A stretch of 41,916 bases of DNA from an uncultured Candidatus Saccharibacteria bacterium. Its GTDB lineage: Bacteria; Patescibacteriota; Saccharimonadia; Saccharimonadales; Saccharimonadaceae. Position numbers and translations under genes: made by a program. Below, one piece after another: positions 15,959 through 23,905 of the stretch; within the stretch, counting starts at the first letter, position 1; every line of letters begins with the position of its first letter. Below the pieces are notes generated by a model. It worked only from the letters and a program-made list of their open reading frames with translations. It was not told where the DNA came from and made no database searches. Where the stretch lies: contig CAOJGQ010000008.1 in NCBI GenBank assembly GCA_948435375.1, positions 1-41,916 of the forward strand. The letters run 5' to 3'.

Positions 15959-17764
15959 ATGGCGGGAAAAACTGATGAGAACACGGACGCGGCGGAAAAA
16001 GTGATTCGGATTGCCGGATCGATTACGGTGGATGAGCTGGCACAGGCGTTGGGGTTGGCGGTGACGACTTTGATTGGTGAATTGTTCAAGAACGGGATCG
16101 TGGCGACGATTAATCAGCGGTTGGATTTTGAGACGGCGGAAATTATGATTCAGGAGCTCGGCATGACAAATGTGCGGTTGGAGCGGAAGAATACGGCGTC
16201 GAAGCTGACGAACGAGACGCGACGAGAATTGAGTAAAGATGCGGTGCCGCGGCCGCCGGTGGTGGCAGTGATGGGTCATGTTGACCACGGAAAGACGACA
16301 TTGCTGGATAATTTGCTGAAGAAGAAAACAGTGGAGAAGGAAGCTGGTGGGATTACGCAGCATATTTCGGCTTATCAGTTGGAACATGAGGGGCGGAAGA
16401 TTACTTTTCTCGATACGCCGGGGCATGAGGCTTTTGCGGCGATTCGGCAGCATGGGGCGATGTTGACGGATATTGTGGTGATTGTGGTGGCGGCGGACGA
16501 TGGCGTGAAACCGCAGACAATTGAGGCGATTAAGTTTGCGCAGGGGGCGAATGCGAAGATAATTGTAGCGATTAACAAGATTGACCGCGAAGGGGCAGAC
16601 ATTGAGCGAACGAAAGCAGGGTTGGCAGAACATGGTTTGATGCCGGAAGAGTGGGGTGGTGATGTGATGATGATTCCGATTTCGGCGAAGACCGGAGAAG
16701 GTTTAGAAAAACTGATTGAGAGTATTCTCCTGGTGGCGGATGTAGAGGAACTGAAGGCGGACGTGAAGATTCCGGCGGAAGGCCTGGTGATTGAGTCGCA
16801 CATGGAAACTGGAAAAGGTTCGGTGGTGAACCTTTTGGTGACGGGGGGAGAGCTGAAGACGGGCGATTTTGTAGCAGCGGGTGGAGCTTATGGTAAGATT
16901 CGGACGATGGTGGACTTTCGGGGGAAACCGAAGGGGAAAGCTTTGCCATCGACGCCGGTGACAGTGACTGGTTTTAAAGAATTGCCGGACTTTGGTGATA
17001 AATTCTTGGAATATGCGGACGAAAAAAGTGCGCGCAAAGCGGCGCTTTTGAATGCGCAGGGGGCGGCGAATGAGATGGCGAGTGCGAATGTGACGAGTAC
17101 GGATTTGCTGAGGATGATGAATGTGGCGGATAATGCGAAAGTGTTCAACGTGATCGTGAAGGGGGATGTGTTGGGATCGGTGACCAGTGTAGTGGATTCG
17201 TTGAAATTGATTGATACGGGTGGCGCGGTAACCTTAAATATCGTGGCGACTGGTGTGGGGGATGTGACGGAGAACGATGTTTATATGGCGGTGGGGGATA
17301 ATACCGTGATTTATGGTTTTAATGTTAATGTACCGGTGAATATTGCGAAGCAGGCGGCGCGTGATGGGGTAGAAGTGCGGACGTTTAAGGTGATTTATGA
17401 ACTTTTGGACGATGCGAAAAATAGCATGGAAGAGTTGTTGGGCGATGAAGTGATTGAAGAAAAAGTGGGTGAAATGGAAGTGATGGGGGTTTTCCGAGTG
17501 ACGAAAAGTGAGCTGATCGCTGGCGGTAAGATGAAGAGCGGAAAGGTAGTGCCGAAGATTTTGGCACGAGTGATGCGCAAGAAGGAGATTTTGGGCGAAG
17601 CGGAAGTCGAGAGCGTGCAAAAGGAGAAAATTGAGACGAAAGAATTGATCGAGGGGGAAGTTGGGGGTTTGGCGTTGAAGACGGAAAAGAAAATTGGGCT
17701 TGAGGTGGGAGATAGGCTGGAGTTCTTTACGCGAGAGGTGAGGAAGAAGAAGCTTGGGGCTTAG
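15959..17764 (+). CDS. infB: Translation initiation factor IF-2
   Basis: 601 aa GTPase that places fMet-tRNA on the 30S subunit and promotes subunit joining. It lacks the long basic N-terminal extension of most bacteria and begins almost directly with the IF2_N domain (about residues 20-75, VDELAQALGLAVTTLIGELFKNG). G domain motifs: GHVDHGKT (106-113), DTPGHEAF, NKID, and SAKTGEG. Then domain II, the IF2 linker helix and the C-terminal fMet-tRNA binding domain (SKSELIAGGKMKSGK..LARVMRKKE). The start at ATG 15959 has AGGAAAGGAG upstream; a TTG one codon earlier is in frame but less likely. Operation with fmt and def nearby covers initiation of protein synthesis. Confidence 0.97.
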   Translation: MAGKTDENTDAAEKVIRIAGSITVDELAQALGLAVTTLIGELFKNGIVATINQRLDFETAEIMIQELGMTNVRLERKNTASKLTNETRRELSKDAVPRPPVVAVMGHVDHGKTTLLDNLLKKKTVEKEAGGITQHISAYQLEHEGRKITFLDTPGHEAFAAIRQHGAMLTDIVVIVVAADDGVKPQTIEAIKFAQGANAKIIVAINKIDREGADIERTKAGLAEHGLMPEEWGGDVMMIPISAKTGEGLEKLIESILLVADVEELKADVKIPAEGLVIESHMETGKGSVVNLLVTGGELKTGDFVAAGGAYGKIRTMVDFRGKPKGKALPSTPVTVTGFKELPDFGDKFLEYADEKSARKAALLNAQGAANEMASANVTSTDLLRMMNVADNAKVFNVIVKGDVLGSVTSVVDSLKLIDTGGAVTLNIVATGVGDVTENDVYMAVGDNTVIYGFNVNVPVNIAKQAARDGVEVRTFKVIYELLDDAKNSMEELLGDEVIEEKVGEMEVMGVFRVTKSELIAGGKMKSGKVVPKILARVMRKKEILGEAEVESVQKEKIETKELIEGEVGGLALKTEKKIGLEVGDRLEFFTREVRKKKLGA

Positions 17765-17770
17765 GATTCC

Positions 17771-17892
17771 GATTCTGGTTTGACATAAGGTATATTTCTT
17801 TTGGTTAATGTTGCTAACTCTAGGCTTTTATATCCCAAAAAGCCTAGAGTTAGCAACATTAGTCATAGCTATAGTTTCTTCAAACCAGAAGC
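17771..17892. repeat. Nested stem-loop between infB and cassette C
   Basis: Inner perfect 24-bp inverted repeat (17806-17829 with 17838-17861) within an outer 13-bp pair (GATTCTGGTTTGA at 17771 with TCAAACCAGAAGC at 17880, 12 of 13). The outer arm sequence is also the 3' tail of cassettes C and A. It begins six bases after the infB stop and can act as terminator. Confidence 0.85.
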
Positions 17893-17913
17893 AGAAATCC
17901 TGGAATCGGTGTG

Positions 17914-18102
17914 GACCGTAAAGCCGAGCCAACGACTGTTGCTGTTCGACGGGTAGACGTTAGCACTATTGAAATCGAGGTCGTACGCATAGAGCGTAGA
18001 CAGGTAGGCAGGGCTAGCCCAGTAGTAGCCAACGAGGCCCGCGTAACTCAAAGAGCCAGTAGTCATATCCATGTACCCGCCACGAGTTAGATATATAGAA
18101 TA
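17914..18102 (-). repeat. Variable-domain cassette C
   Basis: Minus strand: SIYLTRGG, MTTGSLSYAGLVGYYWAS, variable core ending VYPSNSNS, RWLGFTVH. One of the four closest copies (A, C, G, J). No promoter or translation start signals of its own. Confidence 0.82.
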
Positions 18103-18131
18103 TTCTGAGATGATTGAGGTTGGAAATGGAT

Positions 18132-18202
18132 TTTTGAACTTTGAACTTTGTACTTTGAACTTTGAACTTTGTACTTTGAACTTGTAACGGCGTTACAAGT
18201 TC
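18132..18202. repeat. Heptamer tandem repeat followed by a palindrome
   Basis: Seven or so tandem heptamers (CTTTGAA / CTTTGTA) at 18132-18183 run into a 25-bp near-perfect palindrome GAACTTGTAACG-GCGTTACAAGTTC at 18179-18203. The same palindrome (with CC in the centre) lies at 21451-21475; both are in the spacer between two head-to-head cassettes. Confidence 0.8.
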
Positions 18203-18290
18203 AACCTAACTTTGTATCTGTTATTTTTGGGATTTTTGGTTAGGAAAGAGTTTTATCGCCTATTTTAGATATGTTTGAACTAAATTAAGC

Positions 18291-18493
18291 ATCTACTAAT
18301 TCTCCTATATATCTAACTCGTGGCGGGAATGTTGACGCGGAGGCTGGTTCTCTAAGATATGTTGGTAGTGACGGGCTCTATTGGCTGAGAACTGCTTATC
18401 TGTTTGAGCAAGATGCGTACCGTATCGGTTTCAACAATGTTAATGTTCTACCATCGCTCAGTAATACTCGGTGGTTTGGCTTTACGGTTCGGA
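18291..18493 (+). repeat. Variable-domain cassette D
   Basis: Plus strand: conserved head CATCTACTAATTCTCC then SPIYLTRGG, AGSLRYVGSDGLYW, a divergent core (TAYLFEQDAYRIGFNN), VLPSLSNTRWFGFTVR. Head-to-head with C. Intact module but no expression signals. Confidence 0.78.
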
Positions 18494-18525
18494 GAGATAG
18501 TGAGGAGAAAACCAAAACATCTCCG

Positions 18526-18631
18526 AATCTCCTATATATCTAACTCGTGGCGGGAGTTTGTATAATCTGAATGGCTCGTTGTGGGGTGCTGGACAGGATC
18601 TTTCGGTCTGGCTTTACGGTTTGGGCGGATT
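18526..18631 (+). pseudogene. Cassette E, internally deleted
   Basis: Head SPIYLTRGG and GSLWGAG are present, then about 90 bp of core are missing and the conserved GGCTTTACGG end follows in a shifted frame. A decayed cassette, tail-to-tail with F. Confidence 0.78.
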
Positions 18632-18668
18632 TAGCTTGGATGTGTGTTGTAGTTTGCGAAGGATATGC

Positions 18669-18868
18669 TTAACGTTGGACCGCAAAGCCGGCCCAACGTG
18701 CATTGCTGGTTGAAGGGTAAACGTTAGAGTTATAGAAGTCGAGGTCGTAGGCGTAGAATTCGGAGGGGCTGGTGGTAGCTCCCCAGTAGAAGCCATTAAT
18801 GCCTAAAAATCTCAAAGAGCCCGCAGACATGTCTAGGTCTCCGCCACGAGTTAGATATATAGGAGAGT
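18669..18868 (-). repeat. Variable-domain cassette F
   Basis: Minus strand: SPIYLTRGG, MSAGSLRFLGINGFYWGAT, core with YAYDLDFYNSNVYPS, RWAGFAVQR followed directly by a stop. Different synonymous codons from A/C/G/J, so an older branch. Confidence 0.78.
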
Positions 18869-18919
18869 TGGGGATGTGATAATTCTTGTGGTATAATGGA
18901 GTAAAAGAAAGAGGGCGAA

Positions 18920-19210
18920 ATGCGAATTGATGAACAGTTTATGAAGGAAGTGGGGCTGGATAAAATGCCGGCGGCTGAGAAGCAGGCTTTTATGCAGCAT
19001 GCGGAAGAAGAGCTGGAAGTCCGTGTGGGTCAAAGTGTGGGGGCGTATTTGACGGCGGCGCAGCTGGATGAGTTTGAGCAAATTGACGATATTCAGGCGG
19101 CGACTGTTTGGTTAGATAAAAATGTGCCGACTTTTCGGGAGATTGTGAAGGCGGTTTATGATGGTTTTCGGCAAGAATTGATTGCTGAGCGGGCGAGTAT
19201 TTTGGGGTAG
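18920..19210 (+). CDS. DUF5663-like small protein
   Basis: 96 aa helical protein. The pattern 'MRIDEQFMKEVGLDKMP..EKQAFMQHAEEELEVRVG' matches what I recall as DUF5663, frequent in Saccharibacteria and Patescibacteria and of unknown function. TATAAT at 18892-18897 and GAGGGCG before the ATG give a good expression context. Single gene; convergent with fmt. Confidence 0.8.
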   Translation: MRIDEQFMKEVGLDKMPAAEKQAFMQHAEEELEVRVGQSVGAYLTAAQLDEFEQIDDIQAATVWLDKNVPTFREIVKAVYDGFRQELIAERASILG

Positions 19211-19234
19211 TGTAGCAGGGCTGCGGTAAAGGTT

Positions 19235-20110
19235 TTATGCTTGGTTAGTTTTGGATTTGGCGTAGCCGTTCATGAATGCATGAGCGTCCATGGGTTTTTT
19301 GCCTTCGGGCTGGAGACGGTCGATAACGACAAAATTGCGGTCGGCGCATTTGAGCATGAGCGGCGAGGCAGCAGGGTCGATGCCGGCGGCTTCGCAGAGA
19401 ATGTCGGTGACGCGCAGGATGTGAGCTTCGAGAATGATGCAGGTTCTGCCAAAAAAAGTGTATTTGGGCTTAGGGAAGCCTTGGTAGGCGACAATTTGGC
19501 GAAAAATATCTTGAGCGGGAAAATCTTCTGGGCGTAGGAAGCTGAGGCTTTTGTCGAATTTGGTAGTGTAGGTGGCAGCGCTGTCATCTTGGGGCTGAGG
19601 TGCGGGGAGATTATCAAGATTCTTAAGGAGCCACTCTGCTCCGGCGGAAGCGAGAGCGTGATAGATGGCGGGTTTGTCGAGAGGGAGGTTCTTGAGTGTG
19701 GCTTGGTAATAAATCGGTCCGGCGTCCATGGCTTTTGCGAGTTTCATGATCGAATAGCTAAAATCGGTGTCGCCGGCGAGGATGGCGGACTCGATTGGGG
19801 AGGCGCCGCGGAATTTGGGCAAGAGGGAAGGGTGAAGATTGATGATTCCCTCGGGCTCAAAAAGTTCTAAGAGGTTGGATTTGATTAGGACGCCGAAGGA
19901 AGCGAGGATGCCGTGGGCATCGGGGTATTGGTGCTTGAGGGCGGCGGCTTGCTTGAGGTCGGTGGCGGTGCGGGCGTGAAAAATAACTTCGATTGTAGGG
20001 GAATCGCTAAGGACCTTTAGAGTTGTATCGGCCAAGGGGCCGTTGCCGAAAAAGATGATTTTTTCGGGGGGTTGGCTTTGGCTGGAATTTGTGGGGTTAG
20101 GATCCGGCAT
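19235..20110 (-). CDS. fmt: Methionyl-tRNA formyltransferase
   Basis: 291 aa. Adds the formyl group to initiator Met-tRNA from 10-formyl-THF. The N-terminal Rossmann half starts IIFFGNGPLADTTLKVL; the catalytic region reads INLHPSLLPKFRGASPIESAILAGD (Asn-x-His and the downstream Asp loop), followed by MDAGPIYYQ. The C-terminal OB-like domain is about residues 205-285. It overlaps def by one base (TAATG), so fmt and def form one translationally coupled operon, the usual order def-fmt. Confidence 0.96.
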   Translation of the reverse strand: MPDPNPTNSSQSQPPEKIIFFGNGPLADTTLKVLSDSPTIEVIFHARTATDLKQAAALKHQYPDAHGILASFGVLIKSNLLELFEPEGIINLHPSLLPKFRGASPIESAILAGDTDFSYSIMKLAKAMDAGPIYYQATLKNLPLDKPAIYHALASAGAEWLLKNLDNLPAPQPQDDSAATYTTKFDKSLSFLRPEDFPAQDIFRQIVAYQGFPKPKYTFFGRTCIILEAHILRVTDILCEAAGIDPAASPLMLKCADRNFVVIDRLQPEGKKPMDAHAFMNGYAKSKTNQA

Positions 20111-20688
20111 TAGTCATCCTCGGGGAAAAGGTTAGTGTTGCCGGCGACTTCAGTGTCATAATCGAGTGGCTGCATGTTACCCTTGTCGTCGAGGTGGAAG
20201 AAAGCGTCTTTTTTGCCCTTGATGTGGTCGATAAAGAGAATGCCGTTTAAATGGTCGATTTCGTGGAGCAGGGTGCGAGCGAGGTAGCCGTTGGCTTTTA
20301 GGCGGACTTCGTGGCCGTCTTCGAGTAGGGCTTTGACCTTGACTTTGTGCGGACGTTCGACGAGGCCATAGATTTCAGGAACTGAGAGACAACCTTCATA
20401 ATCAGTTTCGAGGCGACCTTCGGTTTTGGTGATTTCGGGGTTAATCAGGGCGGTGAAAGTGGCTTTTTCCTTGTCGGCTAGGTCGTCGCGGACGATAATG
20501 ATGCGCTTGTTAATACCGAGCTGCGGGGCGGCCATAGCAGCGGAAAGTTCATAAGGGTGCTTATTCTCCCAGTCGAGGGAAGCAGAAACCATAGCCGCGA
20601 TAATATCGTGGATTTCATCGGTGATTTTACTGACTTTGGACGAGCGCTCGCGCAGGCGAGGATCAGGGGTGGTGATGATTTTTTCCAT
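20110..20688 (-). CDS. def: Peptide deformylase
   Basis: 192 aa metal hydrolase that removes the formyl group from new proteins. Motifs: AMAAPQLG (motif 1, usually GxGLAAPQ; here Ala-Met), EGCLSVP (motif 2 with the metal Cys), HEIDHLNG (motif 3, two metal His and the catalytic Glu). On the minus strand TATAAT (plus 20696-20701) is seven bases before the ATG, so the def-fmt mRNA is probably leaderless. Confidence 0.97.
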   Translation of the reverse strand: MEKIITTPDPRLRERSSKVSKITDEIHDIIAAMVSASLDWENKHPYELSAAMAAPQLGINKRIIIVRDDLADKEKATFTALINPEITKTEGRLETDYEGCLSVPEIYGLVERPHKVKVKALLEDGHEVRLKANGYLARTLLHEIDHLNGILFIDHIKGKKDAFFHLDDKGNMQPLDYDTEVAGNTNLFPEDD

Positions 20689-20727
20689 ATTATATATTAT
20701 ATCACAAAATTAGGGTGCTGGTTTTCC

Positions 20728-20955
20728 GATTCTGGTTTGACGAAGAAAGTATCATAAGGAAGGCTGTATTTGGTTTGGTCTTTTCTGCATAACATTGGGG
20801 CCGAAGCTCAGGATTTCTGTGGGCCCGCTCCGGGCCGTTTAGGTCAAGTCTTTAGACTCACAGAAAGTCTGAGTGGTTTGGCTGTAGTGATGATAAAAAG
20901 GTAAAAACCTAAGGATAATCTTCATTACTGCGTAATGCTTCATGAAACCAGAATC
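20728..20955. repeat. Long inverted-repeat unit before cassettes G-I
   Basis: Outer arms GATTCTGGTTTGACGAAG (20728-20745) and its complement at 20938-20955 match at 16 of 18 positions. The interior holds smaller stems such as TTTCTGTG (about 20813) with CACAGAAA (about 20859), GGGCCCGCTCCGGGCC and GTCTTTAGAC. No coding frame. Same outer arm as at 17771 and at the right end of the window. Confidence 0.75.
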
Positions 20956-20981
20956 AGAAAGTCATAATATCTAGACATCTC

Positions 20982-21176
20982 GTAGTCTCCTATATATCTA
21001 ACTCGTGGCGGGTTGATATATTTGGAGAATGGCTCTTTGTGGAGCGCGGGTCACGCTGGCTACTACTGGGCTAGCACTGCCTACCCATCAGAGCTTTATT
21101 CGTACCACCTCAGTTTCGATAGCGCTAACGTCTACCCGTCGAACAACAGCCATCGTTGGTACGGCTTTACGGTCTG
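20982..21176 (+). repeat. Variable-domain cassette G
   Basis: Plus strand: SPIYLTRGG, GSLWSAGHAGYYWASTAYPSEL, core, VYPSNNSHRWYGFTVW. Very close to J in the GYYWASTAYPSEL part. Its end forms a 14-bp palindrome with the end of H (21161-21174 and 21177-21190), so G and H are tail-to-tail with a 2-bp junction. Confidence 0.82.
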
Positions 21177-21379
21177 GACCGTAAAGCCGTTCGGACGATA
21201 GCCGTCGTATCCCGCAAATGCTCTGTTTGAATTTAATACATAGGTAAATATGTAATCTGGATAGTAATATGCTGTCGACGACATATAATATCCAGCCTCC
21301 CCCGCATACGCCAAAGAGCCATCCTTAAATATTAGTATCCCGCCACGAGTTAGATATATAGAAGAATTAGTAGATGTTT
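21177..21379 (-). repeat. Variable-domain cassette H
   Basis: Minus strand: head CATCTACTAATTCTTC, SIYLTRGG, DGSLAYAGEAGYYMSSTAYYY, an AT-rich divergent core, RPNGFTVQ. The end lacks the usual RW (NG instead). Head-to-head with I. Confidence 0.75.
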
Positions 21380-21450
21380 GATATAAAGACACAATAAAGA
21401 AACCTTGATAGGCCCAAACTTTCTTCAATCTAACAGAGATGATATCTATT

Positions 21451-21475
21451 TGAACTTGTAACGCCGTTACAAGTT
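21451..21475. repeat. Palindrome between cassettes H and I
   Basis: GAACTTGTAACG / CGTTACAAGTTC, the same palindrome as at 18179-18203 with complementary centre bases. Confidence 0.85.
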
Positions 21476-21544
21476 CAACTCAAAAACCATAATTGATTCA
21501 CATAAGAAGTTCAGCTTAAATCTATAATCCGAAAACTCTCCCAA

Positions 21545-21757
21545 TCTTCCATATATCTAACTCGTGGCGGGAATATGCACCTATCTACCGGTTCTTTGAG
21601 AAGTGCTAATGCTTCTAGTTACTACTGGACTGATACCGTTTATGCATCCTCATCTTATGCATATTATTTCTTTTCTGGTAACACCACCACAGGACCATCA
21701 TATAACGATGGTCGTTGGTATGGCTTTACGGGCCGGGATAGGTCTGGAAGAGAATAA
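21545..21757 (+). repeat. Variable-domain cassette I
   Basis: Plus strand: IYLTRGG, HLSTGSLRSANASSYYWTDTVY, divergent core (SYAYYFFSGNTTTGPS), RWYGFTG. Conserved end is GGCTTTACGGG. The open frame closes 10 bp before the priA stop codon on the other strand. Confidence 0.75.
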
Positions 21758-21766
21758 TGAGATAAT

Positions 21767-23851
21767 TCAGAGGAGGGAGGGAGGGTCGATTTCGATGTGA
21801 TACTGGGAGAAGGGGCGGAGGGCGGCGAGGAGCTGGTTCCTGGAGGTGGATTTGAGGATGATTTGCCAGGTGTAGCCGCGGCCGGTGCGTTCGTGGAAGG
21901 CGGGCATAGGCGGCGAGACGGAGAGCGCGGGGTTTTTCGCGAGAAGAGTGTGGGCGGATTGGATTTTTTTCAGGGTGGTTTGTTCGGTTTTATAGGTGAT
22001 GGCGAGTTTGGCGAGGTAGGTGAAGGGTGGGAGGTGGCTGGCGCGGCGGCGCTTCAGCTCGTAGGTGGCGAAGCTGGGGAAGTCGGCGGCGATGGCGGAT
22101 TTGATGACGGGGTGGTCGGGCTGGTAGGTTTGGAGAATGACGCTGGCGGTGGGGAGGTGGCCGCGCCCGACGCGGCCGATGACTTGGGTGAGAAGTTCGA
22201 ACCCACGTTCTTCGGCCGCGAAGTCGGGCAAGGCCAGCCCTGCGTCGGCTTGGATGATGCCGACGGTCGCGAGGAGCGGGAGGTCGAGGCCGCGCGCCAG
22301 GGTTTGCGTACCGATAAGCAAATCAATTTCGCCGGTTTTGACCGCAGCGTAGAGGTTCGCGAGGCCTTCGGCACGCCGATTGTCGCCATCGAAGCGGGCT
22401 AGTTTGGCTTTCGGAAACAGCTGAGCGAGTTCGGTGGCGAGGAGCTGGGTGCCGATACCCTTATGAATAATGCTGGGATGGTGACACTGCGGGCAGGAGC
22501 TAGGCACTTTAGCGGTATGACCGCAAACATGACAACTGAGCGAATAATCATCAGCGTGCAGAGCGAGCGGCAGATAACATTCGGGACAAAGCGCTTGCCA
22601 GCCGCATTCTTCGCACAGGGTCATAGGGGCAGAACCACGACGATTATGAAAAATGAGAGTTTGATGATGATGCTGAAGATTATTATTGATAGCTGTCAAG
22701 AGTTGATCGGAAAAATAGCGATTTTTGCAAAAATTAGTGCGATCACGCAGATCAATGATGGAAAAATCAGGCGTAATGGCGGTGGATTTAGCTTTTTCGG
22801 AGAGTTCGACAAGGGAATGACGGGTCTTTGCGAGGTGATAATCTACCAAATTAGGTGTAGCGGTGCCCTGAAGGCAGGGGATTTTTAGAGTGCCAGCGAT
22901 AAAACTAGCGAGACGGAGGGCGGAATAGCGCGGTGGGTTTTCTTGATAATAGGCGGATTCGTGGGACTCGTCGATGATGATTTGGCCGAGGTTGCCGACG
23001 GGAGTTAACAGAGCAGAGCGGGGGCCAATAATGATAAGAGGTACACCTCCAGTTTGTAATAGGATGCCGAGCCAGATTTGACGGCGCTGGGCGGGGGTTT
23101 GGCGGGAGTGGATGAGGATGACGCGCTGGCCGAAGGTGGATTCGAAGATTTTGACTAGTTGGCTGGTGAGGGCGATTTCGGGGACGAGGAGGATGGTGGA
23201 TTTTTGCTTCCTGAACGCTTCAGAGGCGAGCTGGAGGTAGATATTGGTTTTACCGCTACCGGTAACGCCTCGGAGCAGAGAAGTGTGTCCTGGGGCCTCT
23301 TTGATGGCTCTGAGGGCATTTTTCTGGGCAGAATTGAGCTCGATGAGGGGTAATTTGAGTTCATTTGACATGAGAGACGTTTTAAGGGTGTTTTTAGGCG
23401 TTTTTTGGCTAGAGGGCTGTGTTATAGCGCTTTTGGTTTTCCGGGTTGAATTGGGGGCATTAGAGGGCCCTAGAGGGCTGTTTTGGTTTTCCTTGTGGTT
23501 TTGGGTGGGTGTAGGGAGGAAGTTTTCGAGGTATTTCGTCGTAGTGCGGGCGGCGAGGCCGGTGGGAATGAAGAGGTTGGCACAGGTGGGTAAGGGGGTG
23601 AGATAATATTCGGAGAGCCAGAAAATGGCTTTTAGGATGTGGCTGGGAATGGGGACAGGGGTGATGAGGCGAGAAATGGGCTTAGTGGGGAAATCGACGG
23701 TCTTGACGCGGCGGAAAACAATGCCGGTAATGGTTTTTTTGCCGAGGGGGATGAGGACGAGTTGACCGGGGAGGAGATTTTGGTCGGAGGAATAAGTTAG
23801 CGTGCCGCTGCCGAGCCGGAAGACTTCTAGTGGTATTACCTCGAAAAACAT
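21767..23851 (-). CDS. priA: Primosomal protein N' (replication restart helicase PriA)
   Basis: 694 aa superfamily 2 DNA helicase that reloads the replisome at repaired forks. N-terminal 3'-end-binding domain (about residues 1-95), a low-complexity Ser/Thr/Asn linker (about 100-165), Walker A GVTGSGKTNIYL, DESHESAYYQE as motif II, then the zinc-binding insertion with CEECGW, CPECYLP, CHVCGH and CPQCHH (eight cysteines), and the C-terminal helicase half (LIGTQTLARGLDLPLL, QVIGRVGRG). TATAAT on the minus strand (plus 23858-23863) lies six bases before the ATG: leaderless. Divergent from the FemAB-like gene. Confidence 0.96.
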   Translation of the reverse strand: MFFEVIPLEVFRLGSGTLTYSSDQNLLPGQLVLIPLGKKTITGIVFRRVKTVDFPTKPISRLITPVPIPSHILKAIFWLSEYYLTPLPTCANLFIPTGLAARTTTKYLENFLPTPTQNHKENQNSPLGPSNAPNSTRKTKSAITQPSSQKTPKNTLKTSLMSNELKLPLIELNSAQKNALRAIKEAPGHTSLLRGVTGSGKTNIYLQLASEAFRKQKSTILLVPEIALTSQLVKIFESTFGQRVILIHSRQTPAQRRQIWLGILLQTGGVPLIIIGPRSALLTPVGNLGQIIIDESHESAYYQENPPRYSALRLASFIAGTLKIPCLQGTATPNLVDYHLAKTRHSLVELSEKAKSTAITPDFSIIDLRDRTNFCKNRYFSDQLLTAINNNLQHHHQTLIFHNRRGSAPMTLCEECGWQALCPECYLPLALHADDYSLSCHVCGHTAKVPSSCPQCHHPSIIHKGIGTQLLATELAQLFPKAKLARFDGDNRRAEGLANLYAAVKTGEIDLLIGTQTLARGLDLPLLATVGIIQADAGLALPDFAAEERGFELLTQVIGRVGRGHLPTASVILQTYQPDHPVIKSAIAADFPSFATYELKRRRASHLPPFTYLAKLAITYKTEQTTLKKIQSAHTLLAKNPALSVSPPMPAFHERTGRGYTWQIILKSTSRNQLLAALRPFSQYHIEIDPPSLL

Positions 23852-23857
23852 GGCTCT

Positions 23858-23899
23858 ATTATAGCATGTCTATCAGAGATGCAAGAGATGTGATATACT
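23858..23899. promoter_or_regulatory. Divergent leaderless promoters of priA and the FemAB-like gene
   Basis: Minus-strand TATAAT at 23858-23863 (six bases before priA ATG) and plus-strand TATACT at 23894-23899 (six bases before the ATG at 23906). The two promoters occupy a 54-bp intergenic gap. Confidence 0.8.
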
Positions 23900-23905
23900 G
23901 GAAAT

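Noticed and set aside
17869-18072. Cassette open frames as separate small genes
   Set aside because: They start at internal ATGs without ribosome binding site or promoter, and the conserved homology begins upstream of the ATG. The same holds for the frames in A, G, H, I and J.
18132-18183. CRISPR-like repeat
   Set aside because: Heptamer units without spacers; it is a simple tandem repeat. No CRISPR array or cas gene is seen in the window.
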